Source: an uncultured Chromatiaceae bacterium (GTDB taxonomy: Bacteria; Pseudomonadota; Gammaproteobacteria; DRLM01). From it: a stretch of DNA of 40,333 bases. Positions 15,357-23,656 of the stretch are shown in pieces. The stretch lies in contig CALZJG010000066.1 in the NCBI GenBank assembly GCA_945787555.1, forward strand, positions 1 through 40,333, read 5' to 3'. Position 1 is the first letter of the stretch. The number at the start of each line of letters is the position of its first letter. A program made the translations under genes and the position numbers. Below the pieces are notes generated by a model. It worked only from the letters and a program-made list of their open reading frames with translations, did not search any database and was not told the origin of the DNA.

Positions 15357-17260
15357 GGCGATGCCGTCCGATCAAAGAATTGCGCCAGTGCGTAGCGCGC
15401 TTGGGTCAGCAACTCGGTTAGTTGTTGACGGCGGGTTTGCAATTCTTCTCGCAGCATGACGGCGAGCAATGCGTGATGCGCGGCCACTAGGGTCACAGCC
15501 CGTGCATGCAGAAGATCCACTGCTTCGGCTTGCGTGGCGATGCGCGTATCGAAGCCCATGAAGCCGCGCGGCACTTCTTGCATCACTAGCTCGAGTCGCT
15601 CGCGCCGCTGTTGGGCCGCGAGTAGTTCCGTCTCCACCTCTTGCAAGCCCTTGGTGGCGCGTCGCAAGCGGCGTTTGTAATCAGTGTCCATCCGCCACAG
15701 TACGGTACCTTCGAGCACGCGGAGGCGACGCGCCAGCTCTACGCGCTGGGGGTATTGGTCCGGCAAGCGGGCGAGGCGCGAGTGTAAATCGTTGAGGCGC
15801 TGTGCGGCGCGTTGTTCTGTGTAGTTGGCGAGCGCGGTTGCATCCTCGTTGGCGGCGACGCCTTGTGTGACTCGTCGATATATATCACGCTCGCGTTGTA
15901 AGCCGGCGATGTCGGTGTTTGCTAGTTCCGCTTGCACCTGGGGCAGCAGCCGCTCGTAGCCGAGTCGGCGCGTGAGCACCATGTTGGAATATACCGGCAT
16001 AGAGGCGTGTGCCCGCGCCAAGCCCGCAGCGACTTGTTGTAAGTCGCGGCAATTACGCAGCGTGGTATGAACGTCCTGGCGTGCCAGCAGCTTAGTTAAG
16101 TAAGGGGCGAGCGGATCATGGGCGAGCGGCGAGGACGGTGCGCTCGCCTCGGTGCCGGCTTTGCACAGCTTATCCTCTACCCAGTCGGTCTGGACGCGTG
16201 ACAACTCCCTGTCCAACTTGGTCAGTTCCATGGCGTAGGCCTCGATCGCCGCTGCAAATTGCTGCGCGGCAAGTGCCGCCTCGCCCGCTTGCAGGTAAGC
16301 GTAAGGGGCGGCGAGCAAGGCTTCCTGTGCGGCTGGGTCATGGCCGGCGCCGAGTGCAAGCGTGTGCCAATAGCCGGCGGCACGTGAATAATCGCCGAGT
16401 TGTGCGTAGGCCCACCCTAGCGTTAGCAAGGCTTGCGGTGCGGCACTGCCGTCCAAACGCACCTGCAACAACTGTTCGGCGGCGGCATCGGCCAGTTGGC
16501 GTTGCAGATACCACTGGCCCAAGGCGAGATAAGCGCGATCTCGCATGTCGCGCTGTTCCTCGTCTTCCGCCATCAGCTTCGTCAGCGCCAACAGTTCGGA
16601 TTCGGCTTCGCTGTTGTGCCCGCTGCGCAGGAGGGCGACGGCGCGGTTATAGCGTGCATAGGCTGTCCAAGCGCCGCAGTCGTCGCAGCGTTGCAAGGTG
16701 CGTGCGGCGTCGGCGTAACGGCTATCGACCAGTTGCAGTTGACCGAGCAAGATACGACGCTCGGCACTCAGCCCACTGGGAAGATTTTTCTCGCTGCGTG
16801 CAAAGGCCGTTTCGGCGCTCGCCAGATGACCGCGTTGATAAGCGCTCTTGGCAAGGAAGAACCACGCGCGTGCGAGCGTGTCCGGCGTCAATTGCGGTCG
16901 CGCCACTAACGCCTGAAATCGCTCCTCGGCAGATATAGGTAAGCCATAGCCGAGATACAGCGTGCCCACAAGCAGATCGGTCTCGCCGCCATGACGGGGC
17001 AGGCGTTGTTGCGCCTCGGCCGCTTCCAAATGCGTGAGGCTGGTATAGGAGTCATCCTGAAAATAGTGGAACAGCGCTTCGCGGTAAAAGAGCGTTTGCA
17101 CTTCCGCCGGTGGTGATGCTGCAGGGTACATCGTGCCCGGTTGCATCGTCACGGGTTGCCCCCCGCCCCCCGCTGGTTGCCGGACGGCGACCTCCGGTGC
17201 CGCCATGGCGGTCCAGGGCAGCAGGAACAATAGCCAGTACCAACGCCTGTGATGCCGCAT
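15353..17260 (-). CDS. Exported TPR and coiled-coil protein (635 residues)
   Basis: A signal peptide (WYWLLFLLPWTAMA) is followed by a Pro/Gly-rich linker, TPR-like helices between about 60 and 390 (LGQWYLQRQLADAAAEQLLQ, LTLGWAYAQLGDYSRAAGYW) and a C-terminal region of charged coiled coil (NDLHSRLARLPDQYPQRVEL, TKGLQEVETELLAAQQRRER). The ATG at 17260 follows a GTGAGGG ribosome-binding site and begins five bases after the preceding stop; a GTG at 17272 is an alternative. No enzymatic motif is visible. It is probably a periplasmic or envelope structural partner of the other TPR proteins in the operon. Confidence 0.85.
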   Translation of the reverse strand: MRHHRRWYWLLFLLPWTAMAAPEVAVRQPAGGGGQPVTMQPGTMYPAASPPAEVQTLFYREALFHYFQDDSYTSLTHLEAAEAQQRLPRHGGETDLLVGTLYLGYGLPISAEERFQALVARPQLTPDTLARAWFFLAKSAYQRGHLASAETAFARSEKNLPSGLSAERRILLGQLQLVDSRYADAARTLQRCDDCGAWTAYARYNRAVALLRSGHNSEAESELLALTKLMAEDEEQRDMRDRAYLALGQWYLQRQLADAAAEQLLQVRLDGSAAPQALLTLGWAYAQLGDYSRAAGYWHTLALGAGHDPAAQEALLAAPYAYLQAGEAALAAQQFAAAIEAYAMELTKLDRELSRVQTDWVEDKLCKAGTEASAPSSPLAHDPLAPYLTKLLARQDVHTTLRNCRDLQQVAAGLARAHASMPVYSNMVLTRRLGYERLLPQVQAELANTDIAGLQRERDIYRRVTQGVAANEDATALANYTEQRAAQRLNDLHSRLARLPDQYPQRVELARRLRVLEGTVLWRMDTDYKRRLRRATKGLQEVETELLAAQQRRERLELVMQEVPRGFMGFDTRIATQAEAVDLLHARAVTLVAAHHALLAVMLREELQTRRQQLTELLTQARYALAQFFDRTASP

Positions 17261-17265
17261 CGCCC

Positions 17266-17832
17266 TCACCACTCGTTGAAGACGAACTCGGGTTGCTGCT
17301 TGGCGGCATCATCGACGATGCGCAGTTCGACGTATTTGGTCCCCTGGCCTTTGACGAAACGCAAGGTGGCGCCGCGCCGATAATCGCGTCCTTCCGGACC
17401 TTTGCCGGTGAGCAGAGCGATCAATTCATGTTCGCCGTTGTCGACATTGCCGATATGTAGGCGGTGCGCGCCGCCACGCTGCAGCGAGCTGAGTTCGCGT
17501 TGGGTATAGAGATAGCTGGTCAGCAACTTGCCGTCGAGCTTGAGTTGCACCGCGTCGAGGGTGAAGAATTGGCCCACGTCCAAGGTGACGAAGACGGTCA
17601 GTTGTGTCGGCGCAGGGTGGAGGATTTCTTCCTCCATGATGAATAATTCGCGATTGATGCGCAGCGCCTCGCGTTTGAGGGTTTGCGTGTCGGCGTCCAG
17701 GCGTGCGGCCCGCTCGCTGAGAGAGGGTTCTTGTGCGCTCGCGCTCAACGTGAAAATCAAAATGAGTGCGGCGAGTTGTGATGGCGACCGTCGGCGACGC
17801 TTCAATGGAATGATGTGCGGTGCGGTATCCAT
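17266..17832 (-). CDS. Exported protein of unknown function (188 residues)
   Basis: A basic N-region (LKRRRRS) and hydrophobic stretch (LAALILIFTLSASA) form a probable signal peptide. The mature part has a short coiled coil (SERAARLDADTQTLKREALR) and a beta-rich domain (QLTVFVTLDVGQFFTLDAVQ, then GAHRLHIGNVDNGEHELIAL). I do not recognise the family. Position between the TPR gene and the DUF1501-like gene, with 14 bases to one and an overlap of up to seven bases to the other, places it in the leftward operon and suggests a periplasmic accessory role. Confidence 0.75.
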   Translation of the reverse strand: MDTAPHIIPLKRRRRSPSQLAALILIFTLSASAQEPSLSERAARLDADTQTLKREALRINRELFIMEEEILHPAPTQLTVFVTLDVGQFFTLDAVQLKLDGKLLTSYLYTQRELSSLQRGGAHRLHIGNVDNGEHELIALLTGKGPEGRDYRRGATLRFVKGQGTKYVELRIVDDAAKQQPEFVFNEW

Positions 17833-17846
17833 CGCGAGCTGGCCGC

Positions 17847-19442
17847 TTAAATTGTGCCGCTGACAATGGGTTGGAAGGCGGTGAGACTGTCGCGCAGCGT
17901 GGTGTTACCCAGTCCGTGTTTGGGGAACAGGGTGGTGAATGTGTTTTGCTCGCCGTGCAGCGCCAGGTAATTAAGCGTCACCAGCTCCACCAGCAGATTG
18001 ACATTGTTGGCCGCCGGACTGGCGGATGTTTCCACCGAGCCGTCGCCGCGAAAGTAGCCCAGTTGTTGGTGGCGCGCTTGTTGTTCCGGCGTGCCGCCCA
18101 TCAGAGTGGCTCGTCCATTGGGGTTGTAGACCAGAAAGAATGAGGCGGCAGTGGAGGAGTTATCGCCGGTCCACACGCCCTTGCCGCGGCCATCGACGGA
18201 CTCGTCGATCATGCCGTTGCTGAAAACTGAGCCGTCGCTAAAAACGTAGATCATCAGTGGAACGCCGACGCGTGATGCGTATTCCAAGCATGCGCCGATG
18301 CAGCGTCCGGCGCGCAAATCACGCAATTCGCCGGTGGAGCGATCACCGGTGTGATAATCGTAACCGCCCATGGTGATGGTGCCGGCGCCGGCGAAGCCGT
18401 TCACCACCAGCTTCATCACCGAGGCGGTTTTGCGGAATTCGGCCTCGGCGTTGTATTCGGCCTGGGAAAATATCCCGCCGGCGCCGACGATGTCAGCGTC
18501 GAGGTCGGGGTTGAGCGTGGAAGGGTCGCCGTAGCGATCCACTAAGTCGGCGGATTTCACGTATCCGCAGCGTACCAGTTCCTTGATGACGGCATCATTG
18601 CTGACTTTAGTATTGACCTTGCCCAGCTTCATGTCACTGATGCGTTGGATAGCTTCCATCACCGCCACCGCATCGTTTTGGCTGAGTAAGCCGACCAACT
18701 TGCCGGTGTCTACCAGGCCGGTGACATCGGAGGGGCGGTCGACCTTGGTGGGACGTAGTTTGGGATCGAGTAGCGCGGCGGGCGCCATCGAATTGCCGCC
18801 GGAATCGGAGCTCCGCGAGCCGATTAAGGTCAGCAGCGCGCCGTCCGCGCCGGCCTTGTTGATGGCATACATGGGATTGTGCGGATTGTTGGCGGTGTCG
18901 TTGTCGGACAACGCCGGGATCACCGCGCCGTTGATGAGCGCGGCGGTGCCGGGCGAGACGCGCTCGCTGATGCCGCGTAAAAAGGCGCTGTCGCTGTGCA
19001 TCGCCAGACCGAGATCGGTGTTGATGAAATCGCTTACGCCGGTTTGCGCATTCACCACGCTGGGCACCATATCGCCGGGCAAGCCTAATTTGTTGTAACC
19101 GGCGGTGGTGAGGAAATCCATTTGGCCGCCTTGCTTTCCCACCAAGACATTGGAGCCGGCGATGTTGGCGCCGCCGGCCAAATCGACGCAAATGAAAGGG
19201 ACCTTGCCCGCGCCTTGCACCGCCAAGCCGCAACTGGTTTTCAGCGCCTCGAGGTCGCTGGACAAGGCCGCCTGCGCCGCACGGGGGTTGGCGAACAGGC
19301 TGAGCAAGGTCGGCCCCATTACCATGCCCATGCCGCTGGCCAAGCCGTAACGCAGGAAGTCGCGTCGACTCCTCGGACGCGGATGGTCGGGGTGGCGCAG
19401 CGGCGCGTCGAGTGACAAGGGGCGATTTTTTCTACGGGCCAT
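17847..19442 (-). CDS. Tat-exported DUF1501-like protein
   Basis: The 531-residue protein begins with a twin-arginine signal, SRRDFLRYGLASGMGMVMGP, ending near ANPRAAQA, so it should be exported folded. The following VPFICVDLAGGANIAGSNVL and the later GGYDYHTGDR and IYVFSDGSVFSN resemble DUF1501 proteins (alkaline-phosphatase/sulfatase-like fold), which carry similar 'hDl.GG.d..nt..P' and 'GG.D.H' motifs. Whether metal-binding residues are complete cannot be judged by eye. In Planctomycetes DUF1501 genes pair with DUF1592/1588/1585 cytochrome-type genes; here a DUF1588-like gene is two genes upstream. The ATG at 19442 has AGGA nine bases upstream. Confidence 0.72.
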   Translation of the reverse strand: MARRKNRPLSLDAPLRHPDHPRPRSRRDFLRYGLASGMGMVMGPTLLSLFANPRAAQAALSSDLEALKTSCGLAVQGAGKVPFICVDLAGGANIAGSNVLVGKQGGQMDFLTTAGYNKLGLPGDMVPSVVNAQTGVSDFINTDLGLAMHSDSAFLRGISERVSPGTAALINGAVIPALSDNDTANNPHNPMYAINKAGADGALLTLIGSRSSDSGGNSMAPAALLDPKLRPTKVDRPSDVTGLVDTGKLVGLLSQNDAVAVMEAIQRISDMKLGKVNTKVSNDAVIKELVRCGYVKSADLVDRYGDPSTLNPDLDADIVGAGGIFSQAEYNAEAEFRKTASVMKLVVNGFAGAGTITMGGYDYHTGDRSTGELRDLRAGRCIGACLEYASRVGVPLMIYVFSDGSVFSNGMIDESVDGRGKGVWTGDNSSTAASFFLVYNPNGRATLMGGTPEQQARHQQLGYFRGDGSVETSASPAANNVNLLVELVTLNYLALHGEQNTFTTLFPKHGLGNTTLRDSLTAFQPIVSGTI

Positions 19443-19472
19443 GATCGTGGTTCCTGTTACTCGCGAAGTTCG

Positions 19473-19499
19473 CTCGCCCCACTCCCGTTGGCGGGGAGA
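19473..19499. repeat. CTCCCG...CGGGGAG hairpin between operon genes
   Basis: In the 133-base gap between the LamG lipoprotein gene and the DUF1501-like gene, CTCCCG (19482-19487) faces CGGGGAG (19492-19498), preceded by CTCGCCCCA. It looks like an eroded copy of the C-rich intergenic hairpin also seen at 34719-34758. It may act as an mRNA processing or stability element inside the operon. Confidence 0.45.
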
Positions 19500-19575
19500 A
19501 CGCCGCGCGGGGGGCAAATCCGGCCGTGGGTGAGGGCGGCGATGCGTGTGTGGTGCTGCATGAATGCATTGTCCT

Positions 19576-22080
19576 TCAGTGCACCAGCAAGGCCGCACTG
19601 CCTAGTACGGTGGCGCAGGTCGCTTTGACCACGGTCTTGGTGCGATCGGCCGCGCAACCCGCGCCGCAGGCGCTGAGGCGCGTAATGAGGTTGTTGAGTT
19701 CGCCTTTCACCGTAGCGTCGTCTGGCTGCGTAGTGAGGCCACTGCCGAGCATGTTGCCGATGAGCGGGTCGATCACGAGGTCGCGTCCCGCGCCGGCGAA
19801 GGCGCTGGCGGCGGCGGCGTTGAAATCGAAGCCGGGGAAATAATCTACGCGCAGCGTGTTGTTTTCCACCAGCGCGTTGCAGTACTCGATCGCCAATTGC
19901 GATATCGCCACTTGATGCGCGGAGAGGAAGCCTTCGATTTTCTCGCTCACCGGCAGTTGCTGTTTGATGGTGTCGAAAGTGGCTTGCACGTCGGGTTCGG
20001 TGGTGCTGATGCCGGTGACCGCCGCCATGGTGGCGTTGACCTCGTCGAAAGTGCGCAGGCCGATGTCCGGTTGTGGATCGCTGTCGGGTGGCGCTGCCGG
20101 TTGTAGGGGCACAGCTTCCAACACTACATTGCTGTGCTGGCCGAGGCGCTCGAAGGTCAAAAAGAATTCGTCGCTCTTGGGGCCTTTCTCTAAGGCGATC
20201 ACCGCGCCGAGCGAGGAGATCACTTGGCCGGCGTCGCTGTACGAGGCGCCGCCCACGCTGGTGTCGAGGTTGCGATAGGCTTGCCCCACCTTCACTTCCT
20301 TGCCGTTGAGGCCGATGCGCAGGCCTTGCACGGCGATGCTTGCCGGTTGCGCGGTGGGGTCGAGGCTGATGAAGGTCGGTTGGTTGAACAGGTAACTGTA
20401 GTTGTCGAACTGACTCACTTCCAGCATCAGATAACTTTGCGGTACATCGATGAGGTGCGAGAGGCCGAACAAGAGATAAAATTTCTCGCCCACCCCGGCC
20501 GCGAAATTTTGCTGGATTTGTTCGGCGCTGAGCGCACGGTCATGTACCGCCACCAAGCGCAACTTGCCTTGCCAGGGGCGGTTGCCGCTCACTTCGTTGC
20601 CGAATACCAAGGCATAGCTGTCGTTCCAGTCGGCCAGGCTGCCGGGCGGTTGCGGATCGGCGTCGTCGGTGTCGACGCCGTTGAGGTAAATACGCCGACC
20701 CTGTACGGGATCGAAAGTGATCACGACATGTTGTTGCGTCGCCTGCAAGTCCTCGTCATCGTCAGCGCTAATGAGCGCGGGCATGCCGTTGCCGTCGGTG
20801 CTGCGCGAACGATGGAGGAACGCATATTGGTACTGCGTCTGTCCTAAGGTGACATTGCGCGCCTCCACACCGGCGGAGTAACTGATGATGCGCGCCGGTC
20901 CTTCTTGCGTGACATTGGCCGGTACCGCCCAGGCTTCGATGGCGTATTCGCCGCTGGCCTTGATGCGATCATGCAGCTTCTTACTGGCGGTGGTGGTGCC
21001 TTGCGCCTTGGCCTGGGGGGTGGTGAATTCCATGCCCCAGCCGCCGACCCAGTCGTAATCCACGCCCTCGGTGCCGGAGAGTTGCAGGTGCAAGCCCGGT
21101 TCCACGCCGCTGGTGTCGTAAACGGTGTCACCGGCGCCGGTCTTGAATTCGTACAACGCGATGACGTGATCGTCGTGACGGCTGCCGCCACTGGCGATGA
21201 TGCCGTCGTACAGACTCAGCGCTTTGCTGGTCACTAAAGAGGAGTCGAGTTGCGTCAGCTGGACGCCGTTGGCGAAAGTGGAGACGGCGTTCTCCAGCGC
21301 CTGCGCGTCGTTCTGACAGTCATCGCTCCAGCAGTTGTGAAATTCTTGGCGCAAACGCACCACCAATCGCGAGTTGGCGGGAATATCCAGGTCGAGCTTG
21401 CGGCTGGTCTTGACCGCCTCATAGGCGGTGTCCGCATCGTCGCCGGCGAAGAAGGGCGCTTGCGGGAGGGGGGCCGTGTCGGTGTGGCAGCCCGCGCAAT
21501 GGGTAGTCAATAAGGGATGCACCGTAGCGGCGAACAGGGAGGCATCGGCCGGGAAACTCTTGCTGGCGCCGGCGTCCTTGAGCGGCGGGGCGGTGAGTTC
21601 GATCTGGCGCGAGGTGGCCGCCGCCTGACCGCCCGCCCAGGCTTCAATGTAGGCGGTGATGACCGCGCCGCACGCGGCGTCGCTATCCAGCCAGCAGTTG
21701 TGTCCGCCTGCCACCTTGCCGACCATGAGCGAATCCGCGGGGGAGGACAGGTCGACCACACCCAGCGCCGCGCTGTAAGCCAAGTTGACGTCGTCGTCGC
21801 GGGCGAAGTTGGGCGTTTGCCCGCCTGCACTGTGGCAAGCGCCGCAACGATTATTGGCGCGCAGGTTTTCCCACAGATTGGTCATGAAGGCACGCACCTC
21901 GGCGTTGGCCGGTGTGGGGCCCAGATAACTTGCCACCTCGCTGCTCGAAGTGACCGGGTTGTCCTCGGTGGAAACGCTCTCGAAACACCCGCTTAACGGC
22001 GTGAGTAGCGTCACCACGAGTAGCGCGCGTAAAAAAATAGTGATTGGAATGTCCTGCATCATGTCGCGCCCGTGTCTCAT
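19576..22080 (-). CDS. LamG-domain c-type cytochrome-like lipoprotein (834 residues)
   Basis: After a lipoprotein signal (LRALLVVTLLTPLSGC, lipid cysteine C32) come two haem-binding motifs, CGACH at 79-83 and CAGCH at 195-199, each in a small cytochrome-like unit with conserved surroundings (HNCW after each). From about 305 to 525 there is a concanavalin/LamG-like jelly roll: ALYEFKTGAGDTVYDTSG, GEYAIEAWAVP, YLNGVDTDDADP, AVHDRALSAEQIQQNFAAG. The C-terminal third is unassigned. A cytochrome plus carbohydrate-binding-type fold suggests a surface or periplasmic redox protein that contacts a polymer or a partner protein. The ATG at 22080 overlaps the upstream stop by one base (TGATG). Confidence 0.82.
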   Translation of the reverse strand: MRHGRDMMQDIPITIFLRALLVVTLLTPLSGCFESVSTEDNPVTSSSEVASYLGPTPANAEVRAFMTNLWENLRANNRCGACHSAGGQTPNFARDDDVNLAYSAALGVVDLSSPADSLMVGKVAGGHNCWLDSDAACGAVITAYIEAWAGGQAAATSRQIELTAPPLKDAGASKSFPADASLFAATVHPLLTTHCAGCHTDTAPLPQAPFFAGDDADTAYEAVKTSRKLDLDIPANSRLVVRLRQEFHNCWSDDCQNDAQALENAVSTFANGVQLTQLDSSLVTSKALSLYDGIIASGGSRHDDHVIALYEFKTGAGDTVYDTSGVEPGLHLQLSGTEGVDYDWVGGWGMEFTTPQAKAQGTTTASKKLHDRIKASGEYAIEAWAVPANVTQEGPARIISYSAGVEARNVTLGQTQYQYAFLHRSRSTDGNGMPALISADDDEDLQATQQHVVITFDPVQGRRIYLNGVDTDDADPQPPGSLADWNDSYALVFGNEVSGNRPWQGKLRLVAVHDRALSAEQIQQNFAAGVGEKFYLLFGLSHLIDVPQSYLMLEVSQFDNYSYLFNQPTFISLDPTAQPASIAVQGLRIGLNGKEVKVGQAYRNLDTSVGGASYSDAGQVISSLGAVIALEKGPKSDEFFLTFERLGQHSNVVLEAVPLQPAAPPDSDPQPDIGLRTFDEVNATMAAVTGISTTEPDVQATFDTIKQQLPVSEKIEGFLSAHQVAISQLAIEYCNALVENNTLRVDYFPGFDFNAAAASAFAGAGRDLVIDPLIGNMLGSGLTTQPDDATVKGELNNLITRLSACGAGCAADRTKTVVKATCATVLGSAALLVH

Positions 22081-23294
22081 CAATCACCCATGCAATACAC
22101 GGCCGCTTCACCGAACAGCTTTTTCAAGCTGTAATTGCCGCCCTTAAAAGAGGTGATCAGGTTGTCGACTCGAGTGCGGTCGTTACTGTCGCCCGGGGTG
22201 CGGAAGCACACGGCCTTGAAGACTTTTTCCACCTGGCAGCGGGCGAAGGCGTCGCTGCCGGCCAGTTCCACGCCCAGTGATTTGGCGCCGTTGCCGCCGC
22301 CGGAGCCGGCGCTCCAGCCCAGCAGCGCATTGGGCCCCTGTCGCCAATAGTTGTCCCAGCGATCATTCGCTGTGACATAGCCGTGTTTGAAGTTGTTGGC
22401 GTTGATGTGGTATTTCGGTTGCACTAGTCCAGGCGTATACACGAGGCGGCCGCTCACGCCGTCGGGATCGGCGTCACTGTCGTACTCATATTGGTAAAAT
22501 GCGTAGGCTTGCGCCATGGGGTCCAGGCCGGCGTGGCAGCCGGCGCAATTATTGAGAAAAATGCGACTGTCGCCGCCGGGGCTGCGCGAGACATCCTGGC
22601 GGATCCGGTCGTGCGGCCGCGTGGGGTCTTTCACTTGCTCCATGTCTTTGCACAAATGGTTCATCATGGTGAAGCGGAACATGGCGCGGTTGGTGCCGTC
22701 GATGAAAAAGGCTTTGGCCGCGGCGCGCGTGGTCATCACGCCGGCGCTGGCCTGGGGCGGCAAGCCGGTGAGTGACGATTGCGTGCTGCGCACCAAGCCG
22801 GTCTTGAGGTCGATGCCGCGTTCATCCATTTGCGCATAGTGATCGTTGTTGCCGGTCGAGTAAGCCGGCAAGCCCAGGGCGCTGGCGCCGACATACAGGA
22901 TGTCCGCAGACAGCACCTCGGTATAGGGCAGATCGTCGCGTACCAGGCCGATGATCGTGGCGGTGTAATCGTTGAGGGGCGCGAACACGGTCTGCTCCTC
23001 GTTGGTCATGGGCGTGGCGAAATTCTTCAGCGTGACGTTGTAGAAAGCGTTGTTATCCAAGGCCAGCGCGGCGGCGGCACTGCTGTTGCCGTCGATGAGG
23101 TGTTGTTCCATGGCGTCGAGTACCGAGGCGCTGGGCGGTACGCCGGCGATGCGATCGTGCAGGCGCTGGGCCTGGCGCCGCTCGAGATCGCCGGCCGCGG
23201 CGGTGTCGAGGTAGGCACCCAATACCAGCAGCATCAGTAGGCCGGCTCCCCATCGGGATGAGGTGTTTTGGATTCTTAGGACCTGGTTAGTCAT
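22080..23294 (-). CDS. Secreted single-CxxCH protein resembling planctomycete-type DUF1588/DUF1592 cytochromes
   Basis: The 404-residue protein has a signal peptide (GAGLLMLLVLGAYLDTAAAG) and one haem-binding motif, CAGCH at 250-254, in the context NNCAGCHAGLDPMAQAYAFY. That resembles the DUF1588 'CasCHarIDPlGfaleqfd' signature of planctomycete cytochromes, and the preceding stretch RAMFRFTMMNHLCKD fits the same family. It is the first gene of the leftward operon, divergent from the HzsA-related gene. Ribosome-binding site is weak. Function unknown; electron transfer or haem-dependent chemistry in the periplasm is the natural inference. Confidence 0.72.
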   Translation of the reverse strand: MTNQVLRIQNTSSRWGAGLLMLLVLGAYLDTAAAGDLERRQAQRLHDRIAGVPPSASVLDAMEQHLIDGNSSAAAALALDNNAFYNVTLKNFATPMTNEEQTVFAPLNDYTATIIGLVRDDLPYTEVLSADILYVGASALGLPAYSTGNNDHYAQMDERGIDLKTGLVRSTQSSLTGLPPQASAGVMTTRAAAKAFFIDGTNRAMFRFTMMNHLCKDMEQVKDPTRPHDRIRQDVSRSPGGDSRIFLNNCAGCHAGLDPMAQAYAFYQYEYDSDADPDGVSGRLVYTPGLVQPKYHINANNFKHGYVTANDRWDNYWRQGPNALLGWSAGSGGGNGAKSLGVELAGSDAFARCQVEKVFKAVCFRTPGDSNDRTRVDNLITSFKGGNYSLKKLFGEAAVYCMGD

Positions 23295-23415
23295 GGTTAT
23301 TCATGCTTGCTGTCGCTGTCTAGAATGTCTCGCCGCCTGGTCGCGGGCGCATCTCCGTGCGCCGGGCGGCGGGGATTTACTATTGACAGGCCTGTGTCCT
23401 TGCCCCGTAGGCCGC

Positions 23416-23429
23416 ATGTGATAACACAT
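23416..23429. promoter_or_regulatory. Inverted repeat in the divergent intergenic region
   Basis: ATGTGATAACACAT is a dyad with 5-bp arms around a 4-bp centre, placed between the two divergent operons. It could be an operator for both. The spacing (TGTG-N4-CACA) does not fit Crp (N6 between TGTGA/TCACA), so the regulator is unknown. Confidence 0.35.
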
Positions 23430-23468
23430 TTGTCGCGGCTCGGCTAACTGTCGTCGTTGCACGACGGC

Positions 23469-23498
23469 TTGCCAGAGTTAGCTAGGGCTGATTATATA
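23469..23498 (+). promoter_or_regulatory. Candidate sigma-70 promoter for the rightward operon
   Basis: TTGCCA (23469-23474) and TATATA (23493-23498) are separated by 18 bp, with five and four matches to the -35 and -10 consensus. Transcription from here would give a leader of about 150 bases containing the inverted repeat at 23526-23569. Confidence 0.35.
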
Positions 23499-23525
23499 CG
23501 CTTCCACTTTGGGCAATTCATGACC

Positions 23526-23569
23526 CGCTTCACGTTTCACCGTCCCGTGGGTCGCGGTAATGTGAAGCG
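23526..23569 (+). promoter_or_regulatory. Leader inverted repeat upstream of the HzsA-related gene
   Basis: CGCTTCAC (23526-23533) and GTGAAGCG (23562-23569) form perfect 8-bp arms around a 28-base loop, in the leader of the rightward operon. It may fold in RNA or bind a dimeric regulator; no terminator-like T run follows. Confidence 0.4.
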
Positions 23570-23656
23570 TGGCGGGGTTTTGCCGGGGCAGGCACTTAAT
23601 AATGATGACGAAGCATCTGCAGTGAATTGGGCAAGCGGCGGAAAGATAAGCACAAC

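Noticed and set aside
23416-23429. Crp/FNR site in the divergent region
   Set aside because: Half-sites are separated by four bases rather than six, so it is listed only as an unassigned dyad.
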